A stretch of DNA of 64,000 nucleotides from a virus. The notes below the pieces were generated by a model, which saw only the letters and a program-made list of their open reading frames with translations, did no database searches and was not told the origin of the DNA. The stretch is taken from positions 62,001 to 126,000 of IMG/VR virus record IMGVR_UViG_3300042373_001362. One strand, written 5' to 3'. Below, piece after piece: positions 53,928 to 60,930 of the stretch. The first letter of the stretch is position 1. Each line of letters starts with the position of its first letter. The translations under genes were made by a program, and so were the position numbers.

Positions 53928-53948
53928 GAGAGACGGGGCTCTCTTACT
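53923..53948. terminator. Conserved-loop hairpin acting as terminator
   Basis: AGTAAGAGAG pairs with CTCTCTTACT; loop ACGGGG; T-rich on the right (TTCTTTTTC). It covers the ends of two convergent genes. Confidence 0.75.
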
Positions 53949-54090
53949 TCTTTTTCTTTATCGTGTAGCCGTTTGCTTTGAGGTCTTTGACTATCCGTTC
54001 TGGAATGCCACCCCAAATGGGGATACCAGAAGAGGCCAGTGAGCGAGCGATAATGTCAAGCTTTTTCTTACGGTGGAGTTGTCTGAACAT
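53944..54090 (-). CDS. Small basic protein
   Basis: 48 residues. MFRQLHRKKKLDIIARSLAS then GIPIWGGIPERIVKDL ends in a lysine run. On the minus strand TATGCT lies six bases before the ATG, consistent with leaderless expression, though no -35 box is clear. Confidence 0.5.
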   Translation of the reverse strand: MFRQLHRKKKLDIIARSLASSGIPIWGGIPERIVKDLKANGYTIKKKK

Positions 54091-54109
54091 TCTGAAAGCA
54101 TACAACGAT

Positions 54110-54139
54110 TTGTCGGCCTGGGGTGGGGTGGACTAAGAT
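54110..54139 (+). promoter_or_regulatory. Family promoter, leaderless
   Basis: TTGTCG, 18-base spacer with GGGTGGG, TAAGAT; ATG at 54146. Confidence 0.85.
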
Positions 54140-54145
54140 TTAGGT

Positions 54146-54325
54146 ATGGACAGCGACAAAGACCTGATGGAACTACTGGAACAGATAGAGAAGATTATGC
54201 GCCCACTGGCCGAGTGCTGTGGGAAAATCCCACAAGGCGTATGGTTAGAGCGCACCTACTGCGTTTACTGCGAGATGAGTGCCGAGTGGTGCCAGTGTGA
54301 TGTGTCCGACTTCTGCGACTGCTAG
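54146..54325 (+). CDS. Small Cys-rich protein
   Basis: 59 residues with nine cysteines, most in TYCVYCEMSAEWCQCDV and FCDC; likely metal-binding. Leaderless. Confidence 0.65.
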   Translation: MDSDKDLMELLEQIEKIMRPLAECCGKIPQGVWLERTYCVYCEMSAEWCQCDVSDFCDC

Positions 54326-54354
54326 CAATCGGCCAGACATCTGACGGCCTTGCT

Positions 54355-54388
54355 ACGCAGGCACGAGGCCGGGGCTACGTGCCTGCGT
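54355..54388. repeat. Conserved-loop hairpin
   Basis: ACGCAGGCACG pairs with CGTGCCTGCGT; the 12-base loop contains CGGGGCT. Confidence 0.75.
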
Positions 54389-54391
54389 GAT

Positions 54392-54421
54392 TTGTCGGTC
54401 GAGGGTGGGTCGGAGTAATGT
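54392..54421 (+). promoter_or_regulatory. Family promoter, leaderless
   Basis: TTGTCG, 18-base spacer with GGGTGGG, TAATGT; ATG at 54428. Confidence 0.87.
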
Positions 54422-54427
54422 GTGTGT

Positions 54428-54745
54428 ATGGAAACAAACAGCACATACCCAACACCCGAAGCCCAAGCAGTAGCCGAAGGCACAACCGTTCACGAGAGTG
54501 GAGCAATCTCTCTCGACAACCCAGCAAGCATTGAGCACTTGCGTTTCGTGAGCGCAATCAGCGCACTCTCACTCGAAGCAAAGACGGGAATGAAAATGAC
54601 CCGAGTCCCAATGACACGCTTTTGCCGTGAGAACTACGGAACAACGAAGCGCACCCTGAAGGGTTGCTTGCGTGAGATGCTCGACCTCTACAAAGAGGTG
54701 TACGGGCGTGAGAGCGAGTTTGAGAAGTCCTACAGCCAACTGTAG
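54428..54745 (+). CDS. Hypothetical protein
   Basis: 105 residues, leaderless (METNST). The C-terminal two thirds are helical (HLRFVSAISALSLEAKTG, FCRENYGTTKRTLKGCLREM). No family recognised. Confidence 0.65.
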   Translation: METNSTYPTPEAQAVAEGTTVHESGAISLDNPASIEHLRFVSAISALSLEAKTGMKMTRVPMTRFCRENYGTTKRTLKGCLREMLDLYKEVYGRESEFEKSYSQL

Positions 54746-54750
54746 AACTC

Positions 54751-54780
54751 TCGACCACAGGAACGGCAGCCTGTGGTCGA
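54751..54780. terminator. Hairpin after the 54428 gene
   Basis: TCGACCACAGG pairs with CCTGTGGTCGA, 11 pairs, six bases after the stop. Confidence 0.6.
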
Positions 54781-54814
54781 CAAACCCCCTGAGCCCCGGC
54801 TATTGGGGGTTTGT
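54780..54814. repeat. Conserved-loop hairpin overlapping a -35 box
   Basis: ACAAACCCCC pairs with GGGGGTTTGT; loop contains AGCCCCG. Its last four bases are the start of the next -35 box. Confidence 0.75.
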
Positions 54815-54840
54815 CGGTTTGGGGTGGGTACTGATAAAGT
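54811..54840 (+). promoter_or_regulatory. Family promoter, leaderless GTG gene
   Basis: TTGTCG, 18-base spacer with GGGTGGG, TAAAGT; GTG at 54847 six bases on. Confidence 0.83.
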
Positions 54841-54846
54841 GGAATC

Positions 54847-55086
54847 GTGAACAGCAAGCCAAACTCAATTTTTGACATTTTCGTAGACGGTTGCGAATGC
54901 GACAACTGCCAAGAGAAAGTGTCAAAGCCAGACCTATTCGCCAACATCATCACGGTCAATGGAAAAAGCTCCATTCAGGTGTTCAACAGCGATTACAAGC
55001 ATTTAGAAGCAGTCAAGTACTCAAGCATCTTTGATGCTATGGCAGTCATTAGAGAGAACGGTCTAACGCTCCTAGCGTCAATCTGA
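54847..55086 (+). CDS. Small hypothetical protein
   Basis: 79 residues from a leaderless GTG. Alternating strands and helices (SSIQVFNSDYKHLEAVKYSS). CECDNCQ near the N-terminus. Overlaps the next ATG. Confidence 0.6.
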   Translation: MNSKPNSIFDIFVDGCECDNCQEKVSKPDLFANIITVNGKSSIQVFNSDYKHLEAVKYSSIFDAMAVIRENGLTLLASI

Positions 55087-55298
55087 TGACATACAACGAG
55101 TTTCTATTCCACTTCATCAAGAGCCTCCCCAATGACGGAGAGACGCGCATTGGACAGCACTACTTCAACACGCTCAACGAAGTACGGCCAGAAATAGCCA
55201 AGAGAATCAGAGCGATGAAGATTGACCCGTTCTATTTGAACTCAGTCCCCGAAGAAACGGAAAAGGTGGTACGGGGCTTATGGGAGCAGAAGCTGTGA
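55086..55298 (+). CDS. Small hypothetical protein
   Basis: 70 residues; ATG shares its A with the previous TGA. Helical (FLFHFIKSLPNDGETRIGQH). Second gene of a two-gene unit. Confidence 0.6.
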   Translation: MTYNEFLFHFIKSLPNDGETRIGQHYFNTLNEVRPEIAKRIRAMKIDPFYLNSVPEETEKVVRGLWEQKL

Positions 55299-55300
55299 AC

Positions 55301-55330
55301 TTGTCGGTTTGGGGTGGGGTGAACTAATCT
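55301..55330 (+). promoter_or_regulatory. Family promoter, leaderless
   Basis: TTGTCG two bases after the previous stop, 18-base spacer with GGGTGGG, TAATCT; ATG at 55337. No hairpin between. Confidence 0.87.
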
Positions 55331-55336
55331 GTGTGT

Positions 55337-55465
55337 ATGGACAGCGATTACCAAAACGAATACCAAGACCATTGCGAAGACCTCGCAAACTCTTTCCTCT
55401 GTGACACGGCAGAACCAAAAGAACAGCCCGATTACGGAGACATTGAGAGCGATGGAGTTTTCTAA
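55337..55465 (+). CDS. Very small acidic protein
   Basis: 42 residues, leaderless (MDSDYQNEYQ). Its stop overlaps the next ATG (TAATG), so it may mainly couple translation of the operon. Confidence 0.55.
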   Translation: MDSDYQNEYQDHCEDLANSFLCDTAEPKEQPDYGDIESDGVF

Positions 55466-55818
55466 TGGGAGTATTTGAGCAAGCACAAGAAGAGATGTGG
55501 AGAAACGCCGTGAGCGTTCGCATCTCACCGATTGACCTTCCCGATGAACCAATGAGCGAATGGATGTGGGATGTTGAGATTGTCGTTCCAAATAATCAGT
55601 GGGAGAACTCTGATGAAGATGGGAACTTCACGATTGAGCAATGTGGCATTGACTCTTTTCATTCGCTTGAGTCAGCTTTTGAGTGGGCGTACAAGTGGCT
55701 CAAGGGTCGTGGCTATGATGTCTCCAACATTGAACTTTCATTGACCTCAATGGTGGGCAGTGGGATTACTCACAACAACGATTTACAAAAAGTTATGGAA
55801 GCGAGAACAAATGCTTGA
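55465..55818 (+). CDS. Hypothetical protein
   Basis: 117 residues. Alpha/beta pattern with MSEWMWDVEIVVPNNQWENS and SAFEWAYKWLKGRGYDVSNI. Middle gene of a three-gene operon. Confidence 0.6.
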   Translation: MGVFEQAQEEMWRNAVSVRISPIDLPDEPMSEWMWDVEIVVPNNQWENSDEDGNFTIEQCGIDSFHSLESAFEWAYKWLKGRGYDVSNIELSLTSMVGSGITHNNDLQKVMEARTNA

Positions 55819-56191
55819 GGCATTGCCAAAGGAATGTAGTGAGTGCGGGGCTCACTACCCATCACACCAGCAAGAAGGTCGCTTTATTGACTACGGGTGG
55901 TCTTTCAACTACCTCACTCTCGGTCACTACGGAGGATTTACCGATTGCGTTCCCGACAGGGGAGATGATTGGGATGATGAGAAATACATTGTCCACCTTT
56001 GCCACGATTGCTGTCTGAAACTAATACGGGCATTGCCTAGTGTCTTTAGAAAAGCTCTCGGTGACTTAGGTTGTCATCCAGGCAATGTCGGACAGCCAGC
56101 GTGCTGTGAGTATGCGTGGACAACAGACAATTCAGGCTTTCACTACAGAGGGTCGGCTGATGGCTCTTGGACTTTGGTTGGTAAGGACTGA
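55811..56191 (+). CDS. Zinc-binding small phage protein
   Basis: 126 residues from ATG 55811, overlapping the previous gene by eight bases. ECSECGAHYP, then HYGGFTDCVPD, CHDCC and CCEYAW. Similar Cys-rich proteins are frequent in actinophages; function unknown. Confidence 0.6.
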   Translation: MLEALPKECSECGAHYPSHQQEGRFIDYGWSFNYLTLGHYGGFTDCVPDRGDDWDDEKYIVHLCHDCCLKLIRALPSVFRKALGDLGCHPGNVGQPACCEYAWTTDNSGFHYRGSADGSWTLVGKD

Positions 56192-56206
56192 TGTACCATT
56201 GAGTAC

Positions 56207-56344
56207 ATGAGTGAAGAGCAACAGCCAAAAGAACAGCCACAAAAAGCTGAGAAAAAAGTTACCGAGGTGAACATCACCAAGCCCCGTCCCGGGAAGCTAA
56301 GGACAACAGTTATTCGGAAGGTTTGTTGCCGTCGCGGAAGATAA
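56207..56344 (+). CDS. Very small basic protein
   Basis: 45 residues (MSEEQQPKEQPQKAEKKVTE... ending CCRRGR). TACCAT lies seven bases before the ATG. It overlaps a convergent gene by 35 bases; a weak call. Confidence 0.4.
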   Translation: MSEEQQPKEQPQKAEKKVTEVNITKPRPGKLRTTVIRKVCCRRGR

Positions 56345-56531
56345 GCCACTGTCCGTAGCAAGAGTTGAGAACAGCGCACAAAATAAGAATTATCGCTAAT
56401 ACTGTCCCTACAAAGAAAGACATGTAAGCGATAACAAGACTCAATCCAATGTGAAGCAACCCCTTCATGACGGGGTCTTCAGGAATCCATCTATCAATAA
56501 CTGAAATCAGCTTTTCCAATGGTTTCTCCAC
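56310..56531 (-). CDS. Small membrane protein
   Basis: 73 residues from GTG 56531. Hydrophobic region LLHIGLSLVIAYMSFF then VGTVLAIILILCAVLNS, enough for two membrane helices, followed by a charged tail. Holin-like in shape, but far from the endolysin. Confidence 0.55.
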   Translation of the reverse strand: MEKPLEKLISVIDRWIPEDPVMKGLLHIGLSLVIAYMSFFVGTVLAIILILCAVLNSCYGQWLIFRDGNKPSE

Positions 56532-56746
56532 TGACTAGGTGAATGACCTTCCTCAGCCTCTGCTTTATCTTCCGGAGATTCATAAAGACGAATGGCGTGG
56601 ATACATGGGTCTCCACCTTCTTCCCACATTTCTTCTTCTGCTTTTGTCTGTGGCAATCCGTCATGGGTTTCGCAAAGAGGTGGTGAACACCAACCTTGTT
56701 GCATGCCATAGGTAATCCATTCGTCAAAGTTGTTTATCTCGGCCAT
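56507..56746 (-). CDS. Small conserved actinophage-type protein
   Basis: 79 residues behind AAGGA. WITYGMQQGWCSPPLCETHD, GLPQTKAEEEMWEEGGDPC is a pattern I have seen in other actinophage proteins. Function unknown. It overlaps the membrane protein gene by 25 bases. Confidence 0.65.
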   Translation of the reverse strand: MAEINNFDEWITYGMQQGWCSPPLCETHDGLPQTKAEEEMWEEGGDPCIHAIRLYESPEDKAEAEEGHSPSQWRNHWKS

Positions 56747-56755
56747 GTCTAATCC

Positions 56756-56962
56756 TTAGAAAAGTGTTGGGTCATTGTCTACGCCGTCTTTGACGCAGTA
56801 CTCATGAATGTATCGGAAATCTTCTGTAATTATTGAATGGACGCTTCTGCCTTTTCCCTTCAACCAAACCGTAGCTTGCCGGACGACAGTGCTCGAGTTT
56901 CTATCTAAGGGATGGCCACACTTCTCACAATAATAAAGCGATGGCATTTTCATGGTTCGCAT
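56756..56962 (-). CDS. Small zinc-ribbon protein
   Basis: 68 residues; ATG 56953 is an alternative start better spaced from TATAAG. YYCEKCGHPLDR and a late CVKDG give a partial zinc ribbon; the helix middle is basic. First gene of a leftward trio. Confidence 0.55.
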   Translation of the reverse strand: MRTMKMPSLYYCEKCGHPLDRNSSTVVRQATVWLKGKGRSVHSIITEDFRYIHEYCVKDGVDNDPTLF

Positions 56963-56966
56963 CTTA

Positions 56967-56989
56967 TAGGAATAGCCCCGCTATTCCTA
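56967..56989. repeat. Conserved-loop hairpin
   Basis: TAGGAATAG pairs with CTATTCCTA; loop CCCCG. It stands between divergent genes. Confidence 0.75.
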
Positions 56990-57011
56990 CACACAGGGAG
57001 AAGGGCGAAAC

Positions 57012-57042
57012 TTGTCGGCTAAGGGTGGGGTCTTGCTAAACT
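57012..57042 (+). promoter_or_regulatory. Family promoter with leader
   Basis: TTGTCG, 19-base spacer (one longer than usual) with GGGTGGG, TAAACT. The 40-base leader contains ACAGCGAAA twice and a ribosome binding site. Confidence 0.75.
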
Positions 57043-57088
57043 GGCAAAGCCGAAAGGCACACAGCGAAAAACAGCGAAAGGAAAAGCA

Positions 57089-57442
57089 GTGGCACTTACA
57101 GCACAGGAACTTGCGAAGCTCCCGATTTGGGAAGCAGAAGCGTTCGGGCGTTGGCTCGCAGGCGAAGCGTTTGATGACGGTTCTGACGATTATTACGATT
57201 CTTCCGAGGGAGAACTTTACGCCGAGTTCGTCTCATCTTGGGTTTCGGGTGGAGGTCTTTACTCTGACGCCTCTCGGGCGTGGAATTCAGGTATCGCTCA
57301 CCGTAACGGTTACGCTTCAGCTCCCGAGGGAGATTACGAGGAACGCCCTGATTGGCTTCCTCGTTACGGCACCCCTGAATGGGAAGCTTACGAGCTTGCG
57401 ATGGACGCACGAGATTACATGGAAGAAATGCGAGGTTATTAG
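57089..57442 (+). CDS. Acidic aromatic-rich protein
   Basis: 117 residues from GTG 57089 behind GAAAGGAAAAG. Rich in Trp, Tyr, Glu and Asp (FDDGSDDYYDSSEGELYAEF). No family recognised; acidic small proteins of this kind can mimic DNA. Confidence 0.65.
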   Translation: MALTAQELAKLPIWEAEAFGRWLAGEAFDDGSDDYYDSSEGELYAEFVSSWVSGGGLYSDASRAWNSGIAHRNGYASAPEGDYEERPDWLPRYGTPEWEAYELAMDARDYMEEMRGY

Positions 57443-57443
57443 G

Positions 57444-57626
57444 ATGCGAGCGATTCACAACACACCAATTCCCGACGAGCAAGAGTTCCCTATCCCCGAC
57501 GATTGCGTTTGCGACGGTGACGAGCTTTGCGAAGCTTGTCAGCGTGTCATCGCCGACGACCTGCGTCAGCAGGAGGAAGAGGAGGCGGGGCTCCTCTTGT
57601 ACTTGTCGGTTGAGGGTGGGGACTAA
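57444..57626 (+). CDS. Small Cys-containing acidic protein
   Basis: 60 residues, one base after the previous stop. CVCDGDELCEACQ looks metal-binding. The last 15 codons run through the conserved-loop hairpin and most of the next promoter. Confidence 0.55.
   Translation: MRAIHNTPIPDEQEFPIPDDCVCDGDELCEACQRVIADDLRQQEEEEAGLLLYLSVEGGD
57577..57598. repeat. Conserved-loop hairpin inside a coding region
   Basis: AAGAGGAG pairs with CTCCTCTT; loop GCGGGG. Confidence 0.65.
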
Positions 57627-57632
57627 TAAAAT
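57603..57632 (+). promoter_or_regulatory. Family promoter, leaderless
   Basis: TTGTCG, 18-base spacer with GGGTGGG, TAAAAT; ATG at 57639. Mostly inside the end of the previous gene. Confidence 0.83.
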
Positions 57633-57638
57633 TAGGTC

Positions 57639-57842
57639 ATGCTGATAACGACATATTGCAAAAACGAAAAGTGCGCTGAATTTGAGAACGACTTTGACGA
57701 CCAAGAAGTTGATTTAGACGGCGATTACACACTCAAGGATTGGGTTGAGTACGAATGGGATTGCCCAGAGTGTGGAGAGACCAGCACCCACTATGAGCAA
57801 GCGAAAGACCTGCATCATGGTTATTGGTCAGATGACTACTAA
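57639..57842 (+). CDS. Small zinc-ribbon protein
   Basis: 67 residues, leaderless. CKNEKC and CPECGE give a plausible zinc ribbon in an acidic protein. Confidence 0.62.
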   Translation: MLITTYCKNEKCAEFENDFDDQEVDLDGDYTLKDWVEYEWDCPECGETSTHYEQAKDLHHGYWSDDY

Positions 57843-57865
57843 CCGATAACGCAATGCTTGTTGCG

Positions 57866-57903
57866 CTATCTAAAGGTATAGACGGGGCTATACCTTTAGA
57901 TAG
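57866..57903. terminator. Conserved-loop hairpin between convergent genes
   Basis: CTATCTAAAGGTATAG pairs with CTATACCTTTAGATAG, 16 perfect pairs; loop ACGGGG. Likely two-way terminator. Confidence 0.8.
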
Positions 57904-57904
57904 A

Positions 57905-58216
57905 TTATCGCAGAGCTTCTTTTCCTTCTTCAGTGATTTCGCAAACCTGCATCGCCGAACCGGCCGAAGAAGGTCGAGTTTCACCGGTAGGAACAATCAA
58001 GCCGTTAGCACGAAGTTCTGAGCACCTCTTCCAATAGCAACACTTTGGCTTCGAAGCAAGTCCAGTGGCTATGCCAGCTTCCTCATCAGTTAGACCACCG
58101 TGTAAATATTCAGCAAGTAACAGCATCGCTTGTGAGCGTTTACGAGGCTTGACATCTTCAGCACCCATCGCCGAAGTGGCCGGGTCTGCACTACGAAACA
58201 TTGGTAAGTCGTTCAT
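57905..58216 (-). CDS. Winged-helix-like DNA-binding protein
   Basis: 103 residues from ATG 58216 behind AAGGAAAC. SADPATSAMGAED, then SQAMLLLAEYLHGGLTDEEA and CSELRANGLI with CEITEEGKEALR at the end is a winged-helix pattern common in phage genomes. Possible regulator of the accessory region. Confidence 0.65.
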   Translation of the reverse strand: MNDLPMFRSADPATSAMGAEDVKPRKRSQAMLLLAEYLHGGLTDEEAGIATGLASKPKCCYWKRCSELRANGLIVPTGETRPSSAGSAMQVCEITEEGKEALR

Positions 58217-58275
58217 AAGTTTCCTTCTATTTGTTTTCAAGTCTAAACATTATGCCAAGCGTTTGAACATCTGTC

Positions 58276-58318
58276 AATCTCACCACTACGGGAGCCCCGC
58301 CCCCGTAGTGGTGAGATT
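58276..58318. repeat. Conserved-loop hairpin
   Basis: AATCTCACCACTACGGG pairs with CCCGTAGTGGTGAGATT, 17 perfect pairs; loop AGCCCCGCC. Its last T is the first base of the next -35 box. Confidence 0.8.
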
Positions 58319-58347
58319 TGTCGGCTAGGGGTGGGTCGTGATAAGTT
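58318..58347 (+). promoter_or_regulatory. Family promoter with long leader
   Basis: TTGTCG, 18-base spacer with GGGTGGG, TAAGTT. Followed by about 130 untranslated bases before the ATG at 58481; AACAGCGAAAG lies just before that start. Confidence 0.8.
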
Positions 58348-58480
58348 GTTTACAGACAAGGAAGTAAGCCAAGTCGGTGGGGAAGCCTAGAAAGCACCAC
58401 ATTGTTGAAGCCGAGAGGTGGAGATGTGAATGACGGTGTAGCCCACATAAAAACCACCCAATAACAGCGAAAGAGAAAAA

Positions 58481-58597
58481 ATGGGATACGACTACGATTA
58501 CGACTGGGACGACCGAGACGAACTCGCAGGTCATCACGCCGCAGGCGCAGCCGAGGCACGAGCTGAGGACGAGCTGGACTGGGAAGAGGAGGAATAA
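58481..58597 (+). CDS. Very small acidic protein
   Basis: 38 residues (GYDYDYDWDDRDE... ending in acidic residues). Recognised from its acidic composition, the GCGAAAGAG before the ATG and the promoter. The long leader makes a regulatory RNA an alternative product. Confidence 0.5.
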   Translation: MGYDYDYDWDDRDELAGHHAAGAAEARAEDELDWEEEE

Positions 58598-58602
58598 CCA
58601 GT

Positions 58603-58638
58603 CCCCTACGGGCGTAGCCCCGGCTTACCCCGTAGGGG
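58603..58638. repeat. Conserved-loop hairpin
   Basis: CCCCTACGGG pairs with CCCGTAGGGG; loop contains AGCCCCG. Confidence 0.75.
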
Positions 58639-58642
58639 TGAT

Positions 58643-58672
58643 TTGTCGGTTAGGGGTTGTCTTTGCGAGAAT
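58643..58672 (+). promoter_or_regulatory. Family promoter with leader, weak -10
   Basis: TTGTCG, 18-base spacer, GAGAAT. Leader contains AGGAAGGAACAGCGA before ATG 58717. A leaderless GTG at 58679 is also possible. Confidence 0.65.
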
Positions 58673-58716
58673 GTAGGAGTGAACTCCATTGGGGGGTTCA
58701 GGAAGGAACAGCGATT

Positions 58717-58980
58717 ATGTGTCAATGTGAAGACCGACCCTGTTGTGGTCACCCAGCAGAGGAACTTGCTGATGCTCGTTATTGGGCAGAGCGTGAGTAT
58801 TACGGCGATGATTATGACCGTGATTACGACGAATACGACGGAAGCGACGAACGCTGTGAGGGCTGTGGGGGAACATTTGATGACCCTGAAGACGACGAAG
58901 CGTGTCTCTGTCGTGGCACCGATGGCTCTTGGGGGCGTGAAGACTCTGCTCTTGAGTCGTCCATTTTCGGAGATTGCTAG
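58717..58980 (+). CDS. Small Cys-rich acidic protein
   Basis: 87 residues from ATG 58717 with AAGGAA upstream. CQCEDRPCCGHP, then RCEGCGG and CLCRG, within a very acidic protein (DDYDRDYDEYDG). Likely metal-binding. Confidence 0.62.
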   Translation: MCQCEDRPCCGHPAEELADARYWAEREYYGDDYDRDYDEYDGSDERCEGCGGTFDDPEDDEACLCRGTDGSWGREDSALESSIFGDC

Positions 58981-59194
58981 ATAGGCTCTAGACAGTTGTA
59001 GGGGGTGGGTGTCCTGGATATTCGCCCACCCCCTAACAACCTCTCACCATTTGCGGTGGGGCGATGCGGTCTTTGGGGCAACCACATAGTCAAGACCCTA
59101 ACAGCAGCGGGGCTGCTGTAGTGAAAGAATCCGAGCTGATAAATAATTCTGATTAGTTCTGACATTGTTTGACGCAAGGTCACTTCTATTAGGT
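58981..59194. other. Intergenic stretch with two hairpins
   Basis: 214 bases without a gene. GTTGTAGGGGGTGGG at 58995 pairs with CCCACCCCCTAACAAC ending 59040 (one bulge), a likely terminator. ACAGCAG-CGGGG-CTGCTGT at 59101-59119 is a short conserved-loop hairpin. The last 75 bases are AT-rich and probably hold the promoter of the next gene. Confidence 0.6.
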
Positions 59195-59494
59195 ATGACG
59201 GCACTTATCCCTTCACCATCTGCTTACCATTCCAAGTCCCCTGATGAGTGGACACCACGAGACCTCTTTGAGCGTGAGGTGGATTGGTATTGTCAAGGCC
59301 ATAGCCGTGTTCGCTACCGTTCTAAGGAATGGATTGAGTTCACAGAACGCTTTGTACCGTATTGTGAAGATTGGAACGGCTGTTGGGTTGCTGAGGAAGC
59401 GTGGCGTGAGTTCACGCTCTATCTAACTCTCCCTGAAGGCGAGTACTACCCTGATGAATACCCTGAGGGGTGGCACTTCAGACGAGGCTATTAG
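59195..59494 (+). CDS. Hypothetical protein
   Basis: 99 residues from ATG 59195, close behind TATTAG. Trp/Tyr-rich (REVDWYCQGHSRVRYRSKEW). It overlaps the end of the convergent glycosylase-like gene by 17 bases. No family recognised. Confidence 0.6.
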   Translation: MTALIPSPSAYHSKSPDEWTPRDLFEREVDWYCQGHSRVRYRSKEWIEFTERFVPYCEDWNGCWVAEEAWREFTLYLTLPEGEYYPDEYPEGWHFRRGY

Positions 59495-59909
59495 AGTCTG
59501 AATCTACCCACACATACGGAAGGTCATCGGGTATGCCTTCCCAAATACCACCATAGAACTCAGGTGCTTTACGAATGAGATTACTTCTATGGGAATCAAC
59601 AATGTCCATACGACCCCACCATTCAGGAAGGTCTGTTTCATCGGGCTTTACTAACTCAACAATTTTGTCCATTGTCGTGTCTTTGTAACCTCTTGACTTC
59701 CACTCAAGACACATAGCAACTCCATAGGCAGACAGCCCCGGCAAGTTGTCTGCCCACATACGAGAAGCTGGGTGGTTTCTCCAACCGTTTGTCATTCCTA
59801 GATTCGCACGAAGAATCTGAAATGTCTCGACCCGTTGTTTTCCTAGCCTTCGATAATCGAGAACCTTTGCAATGCTTTGGAAATCTAGTTCGGGAACAAA
59901 TACTTGCAT
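59478..59909 (-). CDS. Pyrimidine-dimer glycosylase-like protein (MSMEG_6728 type)
   Basis: 143 residues from ATG 59909. MQVFVPELDFQSIAKVLDYR then RLGKQRVETFQIL, HPASRMW, CLEWKSRGY and HRSNLIRKAPEFY match a family seen in actinobacteria and phages and related to phage T4 endonuclease V. T4 endonuclease V removes UV-made pyrimidine dimers with an N-terminal amine. The role in this branch is not established; a repair enzyme is likely. Confidence 0.75.
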   Translation of the reverse strand: MQVFVPELDFQSIAKVLDYRRLGKQRVETFQILRANLGMTNGWRNHPASRMWADNLPGLSAYGVAMCLEWKSRGYKDTTMDKIVELVKPDETDLPEWWGRMDIVDSHRSNLIRKAPEFYGGIWEGIPDDLPYVWVDSDSNSLV

Positions 59910-59998
59910 AAAATCTCTTTTCAGTAGGCGGCCAACGATAGTCACACTTTTACTAATTAGCAACACAACTACGGGGCTCAGCCCTTGATTGTTGCGAT

Positions 59999-60028
59999 TT
60001 GTCGGCTAAGGGTGGGCGTTGCTAAATT
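59999..60028 (+). promoter_or_regulatory. Family promoter, leaderless
   Basis: TTGTCG, 18-base spacer with GGGTGGG, TAAATT; ATG at 60035. Preceded by an imperfect GCAACA/TGTTGC hairpin (59961-59996) carrying CGGGGCTCAGCCC. Confidence 0.85.
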
Positions 60029-60034
60029 GTTCGT

Positions 60035-60256
60035 ATGGAAACAGCAACACAAACAGACCACCCGTACCTAGTCCAATTACGTGACGAAGACGGCGCACCT
60101 ATCGGTGCTCTTTACTTTCGCAACCTTGCGAACGCACAGGGCTACGCCTTCACAATGCTCGGACACGAAAAGAGCACAGGGCTCGTTTGCTCGGCAGAAA
60201 TTATGACGAAGCAAGCAGATGGTTGTTACATCGTCACAGAAGAAATGGAGTACTAG
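60035..60256 (+). CDS. Small hypothetical protein
   Basis: 73 residues, leaderless (METATQTD). LVQLRDEDGAPIGALYFRNL suggests a small beta domain. No family recognised. Confidence 0.62.
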   Translation: METATQTDHPYLVQLRDEDGAPIGALYFRNLANAQGYAFTMLGHEKSTGLVCSAEIMTKQADGCYIVTEEMEY

Positions 60257-60258
60257 AA

Positions 60259-60657
60259 ATGGGCGACAGGGCAGTAACAGGATTTAGGGAGACACCCGAA
60301 TCACCAACGATTTTCATTTACCAACATTGGGTAAATGGTGACCAGTGTGACGTTCTAGCAAGCGCATTAGAAGCGTCACGCCCTAGGTGGAAAGATGATT
60401 CATACGCCACCCGTATCTGTCTCTCTCAAATTGTTGGGGAGAGTTGGAATGGTGAATTGGGCTACGGCATTTACGCAAGTGGCACATCACACGGTGCCGA
60501 TTACGATTACATTTTGGTAGTTGATTGGTCTCGTATGGTTGTGATGGTTTGTCGCAATGATGATTCGGATTCAGTAATTGGAGAATTGTCTTTTGACGAT
60601 TTTCTTCTACACCCACAAACAGCAGTATCCGACATTCTTGACAGCGTGAGGAGTTGA
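60259..60657 (+). CDS. Hypothetical protein
   Basis: 132 residues from ATG 60259, two bases after the previous stop. SYATRICLSQIVGESWNGEL, YGIYASGTSHGADYDYI then VVDWSRMVVMVC form an alpha/beta protein. Second gene of its unit. Confidence 0.6.
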   Translation: MGDRAVTGFRETPESPTIFIYQHWVNGDQCDVLASALEASRPRWKDDSYATRICLSQIVGESWNGELGYGIYASGTSHGADYDYILVVDWSRMVVMVCRNDDSDSVIGELSFDDFLLHPQTAVSDILDSVRS

Positions 60658-60688
60658 TAACAGGGGGAGCCCCGTCTCCCCCTGTTAT
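60657..60688. repeat. Conserved-loop hairpin
   Basis: ATAACAGGGGGAG pairs with CTCCCCCTGTTAT, 13 perfect pairs; loop CCCCGT. Starts at the previous stop codon. Confidence 0.8.
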
Positions 60689-60693
60689 TGGAT

Positions 60694-60723
60694 TTGTCGG
60701 TTGAGGGTGGGTCTTGCTAATCT
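60694..60723 (+). promoter_or_regulatory. Family promoter, leaderless
   Basis: TTGTCG, 18-base spacer with GGGTGGG, TAATCT; ATG at 60730. Confidence 0.87.
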
Positions 60724-60729
60724 GATTAC

Positions 60730-60930
60730 ATGAACACAGCGACAGACATTCAGTTAGCAGAAGCACTACTCACGAGCCTTGCCCGTGTGATTGTGCGAAA
60801 CTCAAAAGACCACGATGAAATGGTTTCACAGTTCATCACCACTTGCACCACCTATCGCATTGAGTTGATGACCAACATGGCAGAGAACCTTTGGCAGAAG
60901 GTTCTCACCGTTCAGGAAGGAAACAAGTAA
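60730..60930 (+). CDS. Small helical protein
   Basis: 66 residues, leaderless (MNTATD). Helical throughout. Overlaps the next ATG by one base. Confidence 0.62.
   Translation: MNTATDIQLAEALLTSLARVIVRNSKDHDEMVSQFITTCTTYRIELMTNMAENLWQKVLTVQEGNK

Noticed and set aside
57012-57626. 204-residue frame running through 57012-57626
   Set aside because: Its first two thirds conflict with the better supported 57089-57442 gene and it begins at the promoter's -35 box; only its last 60 codons, from ATG 57444, look real.
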